A stretch of 64,000 bases of DNA from Thamnaconus septentrionalis (lineage: Eukaryota > Chordata > Actinopteri > Tetraodontiformes > Monacanthidae). This document shows, piece by piece, positions 32,001 to 44,984 of the stretch (position 1 is its first letter; each line of letters begins with the position of its first letter). A model generated the notes under the pieces. It worked only from the letters and a program-made list of their open reading frames with translations. It did not search any database and had not been told where the DNA came from. Made by a program: the position numbers and the translations under genes. The stretch lies in the NCBI GenBank assembly GCA_009823395.1, contig CM020507.1, forward strand, positions 5,522,501 through 5,586,500. The letters are read 5' to 3'.

Positions 32001-33943
32001 ATATTCCGGGTTAACGGTAACACGGTGTGACTGGACGGGGAACAGGTGGAGCTCCTTAAGCTGTAAGAAAATAGTAGGAGCATAACAAGGCCCCTGTGGT
32101 TTCCTAAGTGTGCCCTCATTTACCAGACATACCCGGCTGTATCAGGGGTTATAATCATTAACTGGCAGTTCAGTGGGAGTTCAGTGAAGCCCCCCTCCGA
32201 CCCCTCCAAGCCTGTGGAAGCCTGCTATGGGATGGGACACCCCCCCCCTCTCCAACCACCCACCTACTCCCACAAATTCACACGGGAGCCAATGACCCAA
32301 TGTTATGCTTTATGTGTTTCACAGAGCTGGAAATATTTCCTTTCACCGGCCGTCGAGAGAAATCAAACGGAGGGGATGGGGTGGGGGAGGGGCTGGGAAG
32401 GATGGGGGCGGGGAGTGGAGTCAAGTTGCAAATAATGGGCCGGTGTTGAAAAATGTCACTTTTGAAAACGGTGAGCGCCACACACACTGGGTTTCTCCGG
32501 CGGAGGCGGAGGCGGAGTGGAGGAACCTTGGCGGTGCTGCCGAGAGCGCCGGTATCCCTCCCCCGTCTCCCTGCTCCCCACTTCCCGCCCCCAAAAAATA
32601 ATGATTAGAGACTCCGGAGTTGGATGTCGTGTGGGGTCGGGTCGCGTCGCGTCTTTGCTTCCGCCACGAAACGCGATCGTGGCCGAGACTCGGGCGGACG
32701 TGCGGCGATAAGACGGCGCTGCCGTGTAACCATTAGACTTTTGAAAACATACAGTAACCTGCAGTGCTCGGGGACTCGCTAACATCTCTCCAAGGGGCCC
32801 CGGCAACAAGAGGACGACAAAACACACACACACACACAGAGTCAGGGCTGACAGCGCTCCGTCCGCCCCCGCCTGCCTTTTCTTTTTTTAAGCACGGCGC
32901 TTAAACAAACACTCTTAAAAAGTGGAGTGCTCCTGGCTGCAGGCGGCCTCGGGAGGCCTCTCAACTCCGAGCAGCAATTACCCCCTTTTTAGGATTGACT
33001 AATCCTGAAATATGGGCCTGTGACTAATGGTGGAATTTAGCAAGAAATCAGCTCCGGTTTCAGCGGGAGACTCTGTTGACTGGGATGCAGATACGGTCGG
33101 CCGTGATGAATGGCGCCTGGTTATTCTGTCAGCTACACCTCCGCCTCTTCTTTTATCCCCCGTCGCTTTTTTGAGCGGGGGTGATTACGAAACGTGTCAC
33201 AGAAGCACGCAAAAAAATAAAGGGGGGGAGGAGGAGGGGACGTCACTCTCGGCGGTGACTCGTCTCCTTGTTGTTTCAAGGTGCCCCGTCCGGTTCCATC
33301 TCCGCTGCTACTGAAGTGCAACATTGTATCTTATTTTTGAGCGTGCGCCAGCTTGCGCTTCTGACGCTCTCGAGGGCACCGGTCGAAGCTGGAGCGGAGG
33401 GGAAAAAAATGTTTAGTGTACTTTACAAGACAAACAAGGGTATCAGTCAGGACGTCAGTGTGGATCTGTGAAGCGTCGACAGTGTCGAGCAAAGTTTTTC
33501 TTTCTTTCTTTCTTTCTTTCTTTCTTGGACAATGACAGATACGCCGCTGACAAATTGCTGCAGGATTGCTCAACAAATCAACCTTCTCAAATGTTGTGGA
33601 CTTTCCCCACAAAGTTATTAAGGCAAACTTTGAAGGGTCCATGTTTGCACGGCTGCACCTGCAGCTGCAGAAAAAGAGCTCTTGCAAAGTTTCTTTCGAG
33701 CAATATGTGGCTGGGCAACTCCAAAATGATGGGGTGAGGGCAGCAAGTGGGGGGGGCAACATGTTTTTCACCATCACGGAGATTGACTTTGAAATCTGTG
33801 TTAAAAAACACTTTATGTCAAGTCACTATTTTGACTTAATATATTGATGTTTTGATAATAAATCCTTCCATTCATGGCAACCCTTGACAAAACACCTGAA
33901 GGAAAATACAAATCAGCCTCCATGCGCATGCACTCACAACACT
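29036..33943. other. Gene-free intergenic stretch with candidate regulatory sequence
   Basis: No coding gene. Long complex segments without simple repeats, notably 29440-29560 and 29640-29900, resemble developmental conserved non-coding elements in base complexity and homeobox-like cores, but conservation cannot be judged here. A palindromic AGGATTGACTAATCCT lies at 32991-33006, a (C)n-rich tract at 29295-29345 and (TTTC)n at 33498-33526. Confidence 0.5.
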
Positions 33944-33980
33944 CACACACACACACGTTCACACACACACACACACACAC
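33944..33980. repeat. (CA)n microsatellite, interrupted
   Basis: Two CA runs separated by GTT. Confidence 0.9.
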
Positions 33981-35938
33981 GGCTACACAGCCCACTCTCT
34001 AATCTCCACCTCTTGCAGGATTTCATGCATGGACTGCTGTGATCACACGCGTCTGATGCTCGGGCTGCTTCATAGGCTGCAGCTGCAGCAGCAGCAGCAG
34101 CAGCAATCGCACATATTCCTGGAAAGCTTGAAATCCGTATTTACATAACACACTCAGCGGCATCTGAGTGCAACGGCCGCCTTTTGCCTTTTGTTTGATG
34201 CCAAATAGGACCATTCTCATGAAAGAAATGGCAACCTGTTGCATAAATACCGGCTGAACCTGCGTGTACCCAGGTTTATTTCATGAATAAACATGCGCGT
34301 ATATATTTTTCAAACACAAAAAAGGCGGACAGGAGATGTTGGGACAATAACCAGAAGAAAATTGCCAGGATGTTAGTTGACAGCCAAATGACATCTATAT
34401 GAATTATTATTTTGACAACCAGCTCTTGCTTCATAGCTTCAGACGTCACTCTTTTGGGGCGGGGGGGCAGGGAGGAGCAGCAGTGACAGATTACATCTTG
34501 TCGGTTGCAAAAAGCCAACTGACACGCCTGTGACATGCTCTGTACAACAGCAGCCGGGAGACGGCGCCGTCAAGAAGTCACGCTCACGAGCCTCGGAGGC
34601 AAATACGATCAGGTGTGGATGCAAATCCAGACAAAGTGCTACATGCTGCGCGGAGGGTTAGTGGAGGCGACCGACGCTCGTCTTTCCTCGGAGGAAGCGG
34701 CTTAGAATCAGTGGCTGGATGAAGCCGTGGGGTCAAGTGGCGATGTAAAGTCAGGAGGCCGGTAATGGCGCCCAGGGGAGGGAAGGAGGCACTTTGGTGA
34801 AACGGGACGGATCATAAAGTCGCCAGTATTAAAGAGCTCCAGCAGCTGCAGCTCAGCTGACAAATGATGCAGCAGGAGCCATAACAGCAGAGTCAGAGTC
34901 AAAGTTGTTGGTGGGTTTTTCTTTTCATCCCTCTCACAGTCGATGTACAGATATGACTTCAGGCACATCGGTCAAACTCAAGGCCTCATGGGAACTGTGT
35001 TGTTTAATGGGACCCGCCAGCAGTTAAACAGTGGTTGATCGTTTTGAAATGAAAATCCAAGCAGCTTTAAAGTGAACATTGACCATAAAATACATTTCCC
35101 TGAATGCCGGATGATTTTTTTTACTCGAACAATTGAAGTTGAGAAATACCAAGAAATTATCCCAAAGTGCCCAAAATAAAAAAATTGATTTGCAAATTAA
35201 AAGAAATGGAATCAAAGTTAATTACTGATTGATTTGTTTCTGATTTTAAATGTTTTATCTTTGATTGATGAAGTAATGTAAATTTATTGACTTGGCAATT
35301 TACTAAATTTATGGCATTTAAAGATATTAGAGATCAGCTAGATTAGTTCTGTGTTGAAACCACAACCCCTCCAAAAAATGTATTTCCTATTGAAGAAAAT
35401 CTTTTTTTTTTTTTTTTTTTTTACCCTACAGACAAGTGAAATATTCCATCGCACCAGAGGCTACTTGCAGCTGTAGGTTCCAGAGAAACACAAAGCAACA
35501 GTTTTGCACGTACCAAAAAAAACAGCAATTTTCCCCTTTCATACTGGACATTTTGTCCCAAAACAAACTGAGATGTAACAGTGCAGTTAATTGGTGACTT
35601 GTTCCACTGCGGGTGGATTGTGTTACATTCAGGGGGAGTTTGAACTGCTTCTTCGCTAGGCGAAGCTCAGTGTTCAGAGAGGGAGACCTCAGAGACCTTC
35701 AGGTCACAACTGAGTATGAACCTTTTACCGAAGGTGAACTTTTACCTCCTGGGAGAATAAAAGAGCGGCACCACCCAAATACACACAAGTACCAGCTGCT
35801 ACTGCTGCTGCTGCTGCTGCTGCCGCCACTTAAAACATTATCAGTTAGTTGCATCTCCTTCGCAGGCTCCCACGGCACCACTTTCCAAACCCAGGATATA
35901 TTTTCTAAACACGGATGGTGTCTCTTTGGGGGCTGTGG

Positions 35939-35939
<1 letters not shown>
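33981..35939. other. Gene-free intergenic stretch
   Basis: Contains (GCA)n at 34086-34106, a T22 run at 35401-35422 and (CTG)n at 35799-35822. No gene recognised. Confidence 0.6.

Positions 35940-35989
<50 letters not shown>
35940..35989. repeat. (TC)n microsatellite
   Basis: About 25 uninterrupted TC units. Confidence 0.95.
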
Positions 35990-35990
<1 letters not shown>

Positions 35991-36148
35991 CACAGGCTTG
36001 TTGGTCATTTATCCTGCAGGCAGCCCCTCGCTTGGCAGTTTATCTGCGCACGTGTTGATAGAAAAGCAATGGAGCGCGGCCAAGCAGTGTGGACGCAGGT
36101 GTAGGTGCTGCTGCTGTAACGTGGGAGATCTGAGGTCGTGATCAAAGT

Positions 36149-36151
36149 GCA

Positions 36152-36183
<32 letters not shown>

Positions 36184-36193
36184 CACACACACA
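36149..36193. repeat. Compound (CACG)n(CA)n microsatellite
   Basis: Five CACG units followed by about 12 CA units. Confidence 0.93.
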
Positions 36194-37584
36194 AACCATG
36201 AAGTGCTTTTTTTCTCCCCCTGCAAATCAATGAGCCACTTCAGTGTTCATGCTAAAGAGCAATGCCGTGGTGATGTTGTGCGATACACATCGCAGCTGTC
36301 CATCAAAATGTTAACACTGTCTGTATTTGCATAACCGCCTTAAAGCAGAGAATACCGACTCCTATCTTTCAAATCAGAGCTGGACTTTACTCTCCTTTAT
36401 TGTATAGTTTGGCTCCCTTTTTATCAGCTCCGGTGGTCACGGCCGACAATCCCTCCTGTCACCTCCATCATATCCACCCCGGCCGTGGTTGATGGCCATC
36501 ATTTATCACGCCCAATCCAAATACCTGCACTACCCGTAGTGGAGGGAACGCAGCGACTTTAAGTTCTGACTCTTTCCCAGAGTCAGTTGAGCAACTTTTG
36601 CCAAGAGAAATATTTTCCTGCGGACGCAACTTCTGCGGCTCAAAAAACTCGTGGCGTGCGATACGGCAAGATTCGGTGTCGATACAGATACCAAATAAAT
36701 ATAGGGCCGATACCCAGCACCAAAACCAAAATCGACATTTTTAAGTGAAGGTGGATGGAACTAACTCATTAATGGGCAGTCCTACAGTAGTTAAAATATT
36801 GTAATCAATATATACAAATGCAAAATGTAAAGTACACAAAAGTAAATTATCAAACTCATTACACTATCGTTTAATACCAACATTGGTATTGATATTTGGA
36901 TTGAGATTCTGCATCACTAATAAAAACTTGACTTGAGGTTTGATCGTTAAACTGCGTCAAAGCTGTCGTTACCACATAAACCATCATGATGATAATTGCT
37001 GAGAACTGTTATTCACACTGTTATCATCATCTTCGCATGCCACTGTAAATTGCACTCACTGTGTTTAGCAAAGTCTGCAAAATATTGGGATTGCATCAGT
37101 TAGTCACCTGGGTACAGTCATGAGCTCAGTTTTTTTTTTTTCTGTTGTGGTTTTCTTTATCTCTTTTTGTAACAGATGAGTTCACACTTGTGATGGGGAG
37201 GGTTGGGCAGGATTTATGTTACAGCAGCAGAAGCAAACCTGATAAACATCAGTCTCTCAGGGGATAAAAGCCAGAGCATGAGCTCGAAGAAAAACACGTA
37301 GATAAGAAACATGTTAAAGGAACAAAACGAGAAGCAACAAGAAGGAAAACAAAAAAGATCAACTCAATGTGTCAAGATTAAATTTAAACGTTTCAGCGCA
37401 TCGAATGTAAACAGACATTTGTTGTTACTCTTGTTCTTGATTTGAGGTTGGAGCCAGATGTTCTCACTGTTACAAAAGATGAGCTCACTGCTGCCTATGA
37501 CTCTGTTTAGTCTTTGTATAACTTGAAGAAGAAAGTCACACCTGTCAGTTTTGGACATTTCAGTGAAAATCCATCCAGGCTCTG
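36194..37584. other. Gene-free intergenic stretch
   Basis: AT-rich; nothing recognised. Confidence 0.6.
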
Positions 37585-37663
37585 GTTCTTCTTCTCCTTC
37601 TTCTTTTTCTTCTTCTTCTTTTTCTTCTTCTTCTTCTTCTTCTTCTTCTTCTTCTTCTTCTTC
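37585..37663. repeat. (TTC)n / (GAA)n triplet repeat
   Basis: TTC units with a few TTTTTC interruptions over nearly 80 bases. Purine/pyrimidine asymmetric and able to form triplex structures. Confidence 0.95.
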
Positions 37664-40500
37664 ACTTGCATCCAGCAGCCAAACTGTAAAGAGGACAGTC
37701 TCTGATTGATCGAATATAAAAGGAGTCAGTTAAACATGATTGATGGTCGGTGCAACCTGCACTTAGAGTGTGAATTCAGGAACACATTTTGAATGCACAT
37801 GTTCTGGGAGGATGTGGGATGGAGATGAGAAGATCCAAAGGGGGACGCGGCCGCGCCGCCTGCTGCGTGACTGATACTCTGGTATTTGTACACTCCAGAG
37901 ACGTCACGTCTGTTGCACATTTGCCCGCTTTGCCCTGCTGCTCGAAGGGCCACCCAGGAAAAACTGCTTCAAGCTTCCAAGATACCAGCTTGGGGAGTTG
38001 GATCATCCCATTAATTCTCCAGGTCAGCACCGCTGCTGCTCGCCGCTCCTTCGGGGGGAGTGGTCAAATGCAGAGAACAAATTTCAGATGCTCGTATGTG
38101 ATAATTAGTGGGACTCGGAAAGGAAAGGAAGGAAGATGTCTCTTTGGTTGAAATACACTTGTCCAGCTTGGACAGGAACCTGTTGCATTGTTCAATGTTT
38201 GGCCATGCGGGGGCGCTGCACTGGTGTCAAGGGTGCCATTGTTCCAGGTACAAGTAAATGAATCATACATTTTAAAAAAAGAAGAAAAAAAAAAACTCTA
38301 AAACCACCCAATACTGCTTTCACTACGAGAAATTAGAACAGCTTTTAAATATCTTTCTGTGGCACAGAACAATCAGATTTCACGGGACCCTTTCAGATAC
38401 TCATATCTTTATACCGTGTTAATTTTTTCCATTCTTTGCTGCTTGCGGATCCTCGAGACCCTTCTGCAGCTCATTGACCAGCGTGATTCATCACCTCCAG
38501 CCGTCTGTCCTGGCTGCTCGCCTCTCATCCATCAACCAACCACCGCCAACAGGATGCTTTCCTGCTCACAGCTCCACCACCCTCAGCCAGACGCCATGAC
38601 ATCATGGCACTGGCCCACGGGATAACTGCACTTCAGAAATGACAAACCATTGTTGGCCTCTGGAGCAGTGCCAGTGACAATACCACTAGACAAGTGGACT
38701 GAGATACGTTACAAAAATTAAAAGACGTTTGAATTTGTTTAAACAAATGAAGACGCTTGTTGAAGTCATGAACACTGCTTTGTTTTACAGAAAGGCCCAA
38801 TTGTTAGAACGGGTTTTAGTCAAATGCATTGTTTGCAAGTGAGTGCATCTGGGCGTGGGACTATCAGTCATTTAAAGGCTCATTACGTGAGGGTAAATGT
38901 CAAACAGGGGGTCAGTTGGAAACAAGCCTGGGGGGCTGCGCCGTTTACCTGAATTATTGCAAGGGAGAAAACTAACAAAAGGGAAACAATCACCTCTTTC
39001 TTTCAGTGCACGTGCTGAACTGGCAGATAACAATACACCTGTGTTTCAACCAACGGCCGTAAGTGTTGGTAAGATGAAAGGAAATGCATTTTATTTTAAA
39101 TTCAGCTTTTAGCATGAAAATGCACCCAGGCTGCTGAAAAATAATACACTAAATAAAGCAGATAAGCCATAATTTAAATGCCCTTTAGTGATCAATCAGG
39201 AACTTTGAACAATCCAATCAATCTTTGTTCATTGTGTTTCCATTTGAAATACATTTGTGTTCTTTGCAAATAAAGAAGTGTTGGGATGGGAAAATAGTCC
39301 ATCCAAAAAATAATAATAATGAAATAAAGACTCAAGTCCCGCTGAGTGTCTGAGCTCATCATCTCCACCGGGAGGTTTTATAAGGCGTGCACGAAAAAGG
39401 TGAAGCAGGTCTTCAGCCCGGGTCGCACGTTCTGCACATAATATGGGGCTCCGCAGACGGCGTCTCCGCTTACCAGAAATATCTTTTAAAAATGTTAAAT
39501 CACATGATCAGAGGCTGTCAAGTGCACACCAGCGGGCGTCTCTGTCAGCGGAGGGAGAAAGGCGAGCGCAGATCCTCGCATGGAAAGAGGAGAGCGGCTC
39601 TCGGGGGAGCCATCTGTCTTGTACTGGATCTTCTTGTGAAGTGCTTTTTAGTATCAGGTGCATCATCTTGAAAACGCATCTGACATTCCAGGGCGGAATC
39701 AGTCCAGAGATTCCCACATAGCAGTGGGGGTAGGGTGGGGGGAGAAAAAAGGGAAAGGAGGATCCAGGCAGGGCCAGGTGGCTGACCGTTGTGTGCGCAT
39801 GCTGTGTAGAACTAAAACGTTTTGCATGTCTGTGTGGGAGGAATGCGCGGGTATCTTAAAACGGGGTCATTTTTTACGCTGCGCCGCAGATACTTTTAAC
39901 TGGAGGCTGTCAGCGGAGGCGCACTTTCCCCTCCAACCTGGCTGCTGTCACACAAGACAATTCCTTATCTTCATAAGAAAGCCCAAGGGACACTTTTTTT
40001 CTCCAGGATAATTCCTCCAGGCAGAACTTTAAGCCAGTATCACCTCCACCAAGTCCATTTATTTCCAATTATATTCTGCACAAAGTGTAACTTTCTCATA
40101 TTTTTCCTCTTATGGTAAGTCGATGGATTGTTTCATATTGTATTATTTTCATCTTTTTTCAGATCAATGCAACGTGCATGCATGAGACTTTGAAGAAGAC
40201 TCCATTCTGCATGATTCCTCTGAATCAGTGAATCCTCTGAGCACCAGGTGCTTGTCACTACAGACTTCTGTCTCTCCAGAACTTCAACGACGCATCACAT
40301 CTCAAATAACACAAAATCTATTTGGTCGGCTCAGTCATCATGCATTTCCTCTGTTTTTTCCAGAGTACCATCACTGTGCACAAAAACGGTACAATTATTT
40401 GGTAGAACTTTTAATCTTGTGTAAAAGCAAAAATATCTAATCAGTCAATAGAATGGAAGCAACTCAGACGGAGCTCAGAGTCGAGACGCTGCTGCTTGCT
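37664..40500. other. Gene-free intergenic stretch
   Basis: No open frame with family resemblance and no recognised repeat beyond short A/T runs (38274-38295). Confidence 0.6.
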
Positions 40501-40672
40501 TTAGGTGGGGACGCCTCCATTTGGAGTTGTCGGTTTTTGGGAGGCACATCCATCTTTGCAGAGGCCTCAGTGTTGGCCAAGGACTCACTGGGGTGACTAC
40601 ACATCTACACGTCCCATAAGGCCTTGGAGCACTTTGAGAAATGCAAAGGAAGAGGCCTGGAACATCATGATA
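40501..40672 (+). mobile_element. Possible degraded LINE 3' tail leading into (TGGA)n
   Basis: The sequence ending GAAGAGGCCTGGAACATC before the GATGG array resembles the 3' end of fish non-LTR elements that finish in GATGGATGG. Assignment is by recollection; no protein remains. Confidence 0.35.
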
Positions 40673-41046
40673 TGGATGGATGGATGGATGGAAGGATGGA
40701 TGGAAGGATGGATGGATGGATGGATGGATGGATGGATGGATGGATGGATGGACGGACGGACGGACGGACGGACGGACGGATGGATGGATGGATGGATGGA
40801 TGGATGGATGGATGGATGGATGGATGGATGGATGGAAGGGTGGGTGGGTGGGTGGGTGGGTGGATGGATGGATGGATGGATGGATGGATGGATGGATGGA
40901 TGGATGGATGGATGGATGGATGGATGGATGGATGGACGGACGGACGGATGGATGGATGGATGGATGGATGGATGGACGGACGGACGGATGGAAGGATGGG
41001 TGGGTGGGTGGGTGGATGGATGGATGGGTGGATGGATGGATGGATG
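40673..41046. repeat. (TGGA)n tetranucleotide array with GGAC and GGTG blocks
   Basis: About 370 bases of 4-bp units. Runs of GGAC (40751-40778, 40934-40946, 40974-40987) and GGTG (40838-40860, 40998-41015) are nested in it in a repeating order, a sign of higher-order duplication. All open frames over it (Met-Asp-Gly-Trp or Ile-His-Pro-Ser) are artefacts. Confidence 0.96.
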
Positions 41047-41689
41047 TCCCAACCTTTTTCCAGAGCCGATGCTGGGATCAGCTGATCACCTGGCTTGCCC
41101 CGCCGCTGGCTCTGTGCTGCATGTTGAATCCAGACACTCCCCGAGCGGCAGAGGCACGACTCCAAACACGAAATCCATCCATCTCTCTGAAACAATTCTT
41201 CACCTGTGAAATGCTCTGCGGCGCTCCGGAGGAAGCGCTGCTGCCAGGAATCGGACACTTTACACGGACAGCTGTCAGAGAAGGCAGCTACACCCTCCGC
41301 ACTCATCTCTATCGCTTTGCTGAGAGAAAACCGACAATTAGGAGGCGCCAGAGGGTTTCATTTGAGTGTTTGCAGGTGCATTTGAATGTCTGCGACAATT
41401 CGTTTTTGCACATAAGATGCGAGGCCACCTGCTGGATGGGAGGTCATCTTGCATGTATGAAAAAAAAACAATGTACTTTTCTTTGGCCGATGAAACTTAT
41501 TGGCAAATTTGGAATATTATCTCACGGTAAAGTGGAATTAAAGGAAAAAGTCGAAGCTTTGAGTCGTTATCTCTCTGTTATCCATCTGTCTGGTTTTTGT
41601 TTTCCACCTCTGGGATGAGCTGTTGTTGTCCTGAAGTATTTCAACATGACTTATGGCTCCACTCCCACCAAACACCACCTCTCAAGCTG

Positions 41690-41696
<7 letters not shown>
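41047..41696. other. Gene-free stretch right of the (TGGA)n array
   Basis: An open frame continues from the repeat to 41618 but the non-repeat part has no family resemblance. Nothing else recognised. Confidence 0.55.

Positions 41697-41735
<39 letters not shown>
41697..41735. repeat. (CA)n microsatellite
   Basis: About 19 CA units. Confidence 0.95.
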
Positions 41736-41737
<2 letters not shown>

Positions 41738-44700
41738 CCTGTCCATATGGTTTGACTTGGTTACAGTGCAAGTGTGGTAAGATACTTGTTAAAATGTGGT
41801 ATGCGGTGGTTGCACTTGTTAAGACCCTCCTTGATGTGGCCAATGTTTTTCTTTCCACCTCTGCCAGATACACTTCTCTCGTCCGTGAGGAACTGCTACA
41901 CTGAGGTCACGCCGCTTTATTCACAATCAGGCAAAGGCCTGAAATATGTTTTGGAATAAAAAATATATAACATGATGGCTACAAACAAAACTCTAAATAA
42001 ACATTTAAATAAATAAATAAATCATTTTTGGTGTTGCTTCTGTTTTTAAGTTTGACACTATATATGTGCAAGTGGTGAGCGAGGCCGCACTCATTTAGCT
42101 GGTGTTTTGAATCAGATGTTTCACATATCCATAAGAGATTATTTTACATTTGCATGAACAGCTTCTATTTTTGTTTTGTTTTCTTTGGTTGACCAGGATA
42201 TATATTTGTCCTAAACTGCCGTGTCCGCAAGGTGCCAAACACAATAGATAAATAATAATAAACTAGAATACATACATAAAACAAATCTAGCTACACAAAA
42301 CCTAGCAACCATCTACAGTTGTCACTCCATAAATTACTGTATTATTCCATTTATAGTCAGGATTGAATGCAGTTATGGATATGGCAGAAACGAAACTATT
42401 TTTAAAGTCTATTCAGCTCCTGCTTTCTGTGCATAGCAGGTCAGGGACTCAAGCATGAGGTTTCTAGGATGGCGAGGGTCAAGTGGCTGCTCTGTGAGAT
42501 GAGCTCCGAGTCAAACATCTGAGTTGCTCGTTCCTGCGGGTCTGCAGCGCGATGCAGCCGCCCAGTCAGTGGAGACTAATTGTTTCGGTCTGACTCTCCT
42601 TCATCTTCTCACTTTTTTCCCCCCTTTTTTTTTCTTTGCAGTATCATCTGGAACATAAGCGGTCTGTTCGCTCCCATCAGTCCAGAAGGGCTTGACACCC
42701 GCATCGAATCGGATCATTCCATTGAAGAAAAAAAATGGCAATTTATGATCCATTACCAATGTTTTATCCCTCCACCCTCCCCCACCCCTTCCGCCTCTTC
42801 CCCCCTCTGACTTCACAGCAGCTCACCAGATCTTAACACAGTCATTCTTTGATGCCGGCGTTTCTCAGGACTCCCGGAAAGTGTGAGTGAGGCGAGCGTG
42901 AAGGCCAAAATGCGAGCAGGGGCCGAGATGGAAACGGAAGAACTCGTCGAGCTCATTTGTCTTGTTGGATGTGAAGTCCTGGTAAGGCGTAAAAAAACGC
43001 CAAGCAGGAGAGAGAAAGCAAAAAAAAATTCACACCCACTCGTCTTTCTCAACAGACTCTATGAGTCATATCAGACAACTGGCTGCGTTTTTAGAATTCG
43101 AGAGATTTCGGGAGATTTCTCAACAATTCCACTTCCTATTTACACCCTGCGGAGGCCACGTCCCCCCATTTCATAGCCAGGACTCGATTTTTCAATTTTT
43201 TTTTTTTTTTTTTTATTATTTCTCTATGGCGCATAATCTCCACTAAAACCCATTTTATATCGCCGGTAACTCTGACTGCAACCAGATCTGTATCATCAAC
43301 CAGTTTTCCAGTTCGGCTCCAGGAAATCGTTTGGGACCGACTCGTCCCTACTCCACCATCACAAGCCACTTCCTGAGATTCCCCTCCGTTGCCGTCGGCC
43401 TCGGAGGCCGAGCGTCGTGACGGCGAGAGAGCGAGGGAGCGAGAGAGTGAAAGGCGACGCCGCGCTGAGACGCTACCTCGCAGGGAACATGCCAGAACAC
43501 GCAGAGTGGACGGCGGCGGGCGAGCGAGCGAGTGAGCGGGCGAGCGGCTGCTGCAAAGGCAGCGGCGGATCAAAGGCTGCCTCGTACACTGAGATCACTT
43601 AAAGCGCTGACAGCAGATGGATGGAGGCAGGATGTGACGGAAATGAAATGAGTTGCAGTTTGATTGATTGCTTTTTTTTTTTGCTTTTCAGGATGTTGCT
43701 GGGAAATGAAAGTAAATGATGAATTCAAGGTTATCGTATGAGAAAAGGATCAGATAGATTTTCAATTGTGATAGCTTGTTGTTTTTGTTCGTATTAATTC
43801 TGCACAATTTTGCCTGACAGGATTTCTTTGACTATGGATCTTCAGAAGCCAACAAGGTTGATCTGTTCAGTGTTTGATGATTTTTTTTTTTGCCACCCTT
43901 ATAAAAAAAAGTTCAGAGATCCATTACGATATCAGAAAACAGGAATAAACATTAACATTGGTTGCAATATAGTTTTGTACCACTAGATGCCGTTAAACTT
44001 TACACAGAGGGTCTTCAAAAGAGTTCCTGATTTGAACTTGAACTATTCAGTGTTTGTTTTAAAGATTTTTTTAATTTTGAATTTTATTTCTCAACTTCAA
44101 TAAACAATGGGAATAAATTTACTTGTGAATTTATGTCTGCAGTCTCTGCCCATCAACAAATCAACAATGTTTTACTTTCACTTGAAAGATGTAAATGTTT
44201 TGTTTTTTTTTATCTATGTCTTTCTCATCACACAATAATGCCAAACAGCTGCAGCCAAACGTGTCAGTTTTGAAGTCCTACCTCTGAAGTGGCGCATCAG
44301 GCAGGTCTCTCTCTGTGACGTGTGTAGTGTGTGTGTGCGTGTGTGTGGAGTGTGCCTCACAGCTGAAGCTCATCTCTTAATTGCAGCAGTGCCACCAATA
44401 AGTGAAAGCAAAAAGCTGCGGCTGATGAAATGCACATATGCAGATAAAAAAAAAAATGACTTAATTTAAATTTGCAAAGAAAAGTTTGAAATGGAAAAAC
44501 AAAATTTGCCTGTTTTTTAATTAAAATACATGATAATTTCTCTGGTGGAGAGCAGGAGGGATGTAAAGCAACCCGCTCAGTGGGAGTTATGGGGAAATAT
44601 CAGAGCACATAAAGGCTTGATTTGTGTAAATGCCGTCCTGAAGGAAGGCGAGACCGGAGACGCAGTGTTGTAAATGCAACACAGGTGCCTCGCAGTATTT

Positions 44701-44951
44701 CTCCATTATGTTCGTGCGGCGCTGCTGCCGCTGCCGCGGCTGCACCTCCTGCTCCTCTCCTCTGGGGGCTCGTTGCGGCGCTCCGTCTCTTTCATGGATT
44801 AGCAAATCAATCTGCCGCTGTCATCTTGAGGACTCCACAGCAGAAGGCCTCGGCCGGCCGGCCGGTGTGAAACGACACCTTGAGTCGGGGAGGGGGAGGT
44901 CGCTGGCTCTGATGTGTTTCACCTCCCTCACAGCAGTTGTTCAGAGGTTTC

Positions 44952-44952
<1 letters not shown>
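41736..44952. other. Gene-free intergenic stretch
   Basis: No gene recognised. Contains T-rich runs (43194-43215) and a CpG-rich patch with repeated GAGCG/GCGAG at about 43415-43560. Confidence 0.55.

Positions 44953-44983
<31 letters not shown>
44953..44983. repeat. (CA)n microsatellite
   Basis: 15 CA units. Confidence 0.95.

Positions 44984-44984
<1 letters not shown>

Noticed and set aside
40673..41046. CRISPR or satellite array
   Set aside because: Continuous 4-bp units with no unique spacers; a eukaryotic microsatellite.
40505..41618. Open frames up to 312 residues reading Met-Asp-Gly-Trp or Ile-His-Pro-Ser repeats
   Set aside because: They are translations of the (TGGA)n array, open in all frames because the unit lacks stops; no family resemblance outside the repeat.
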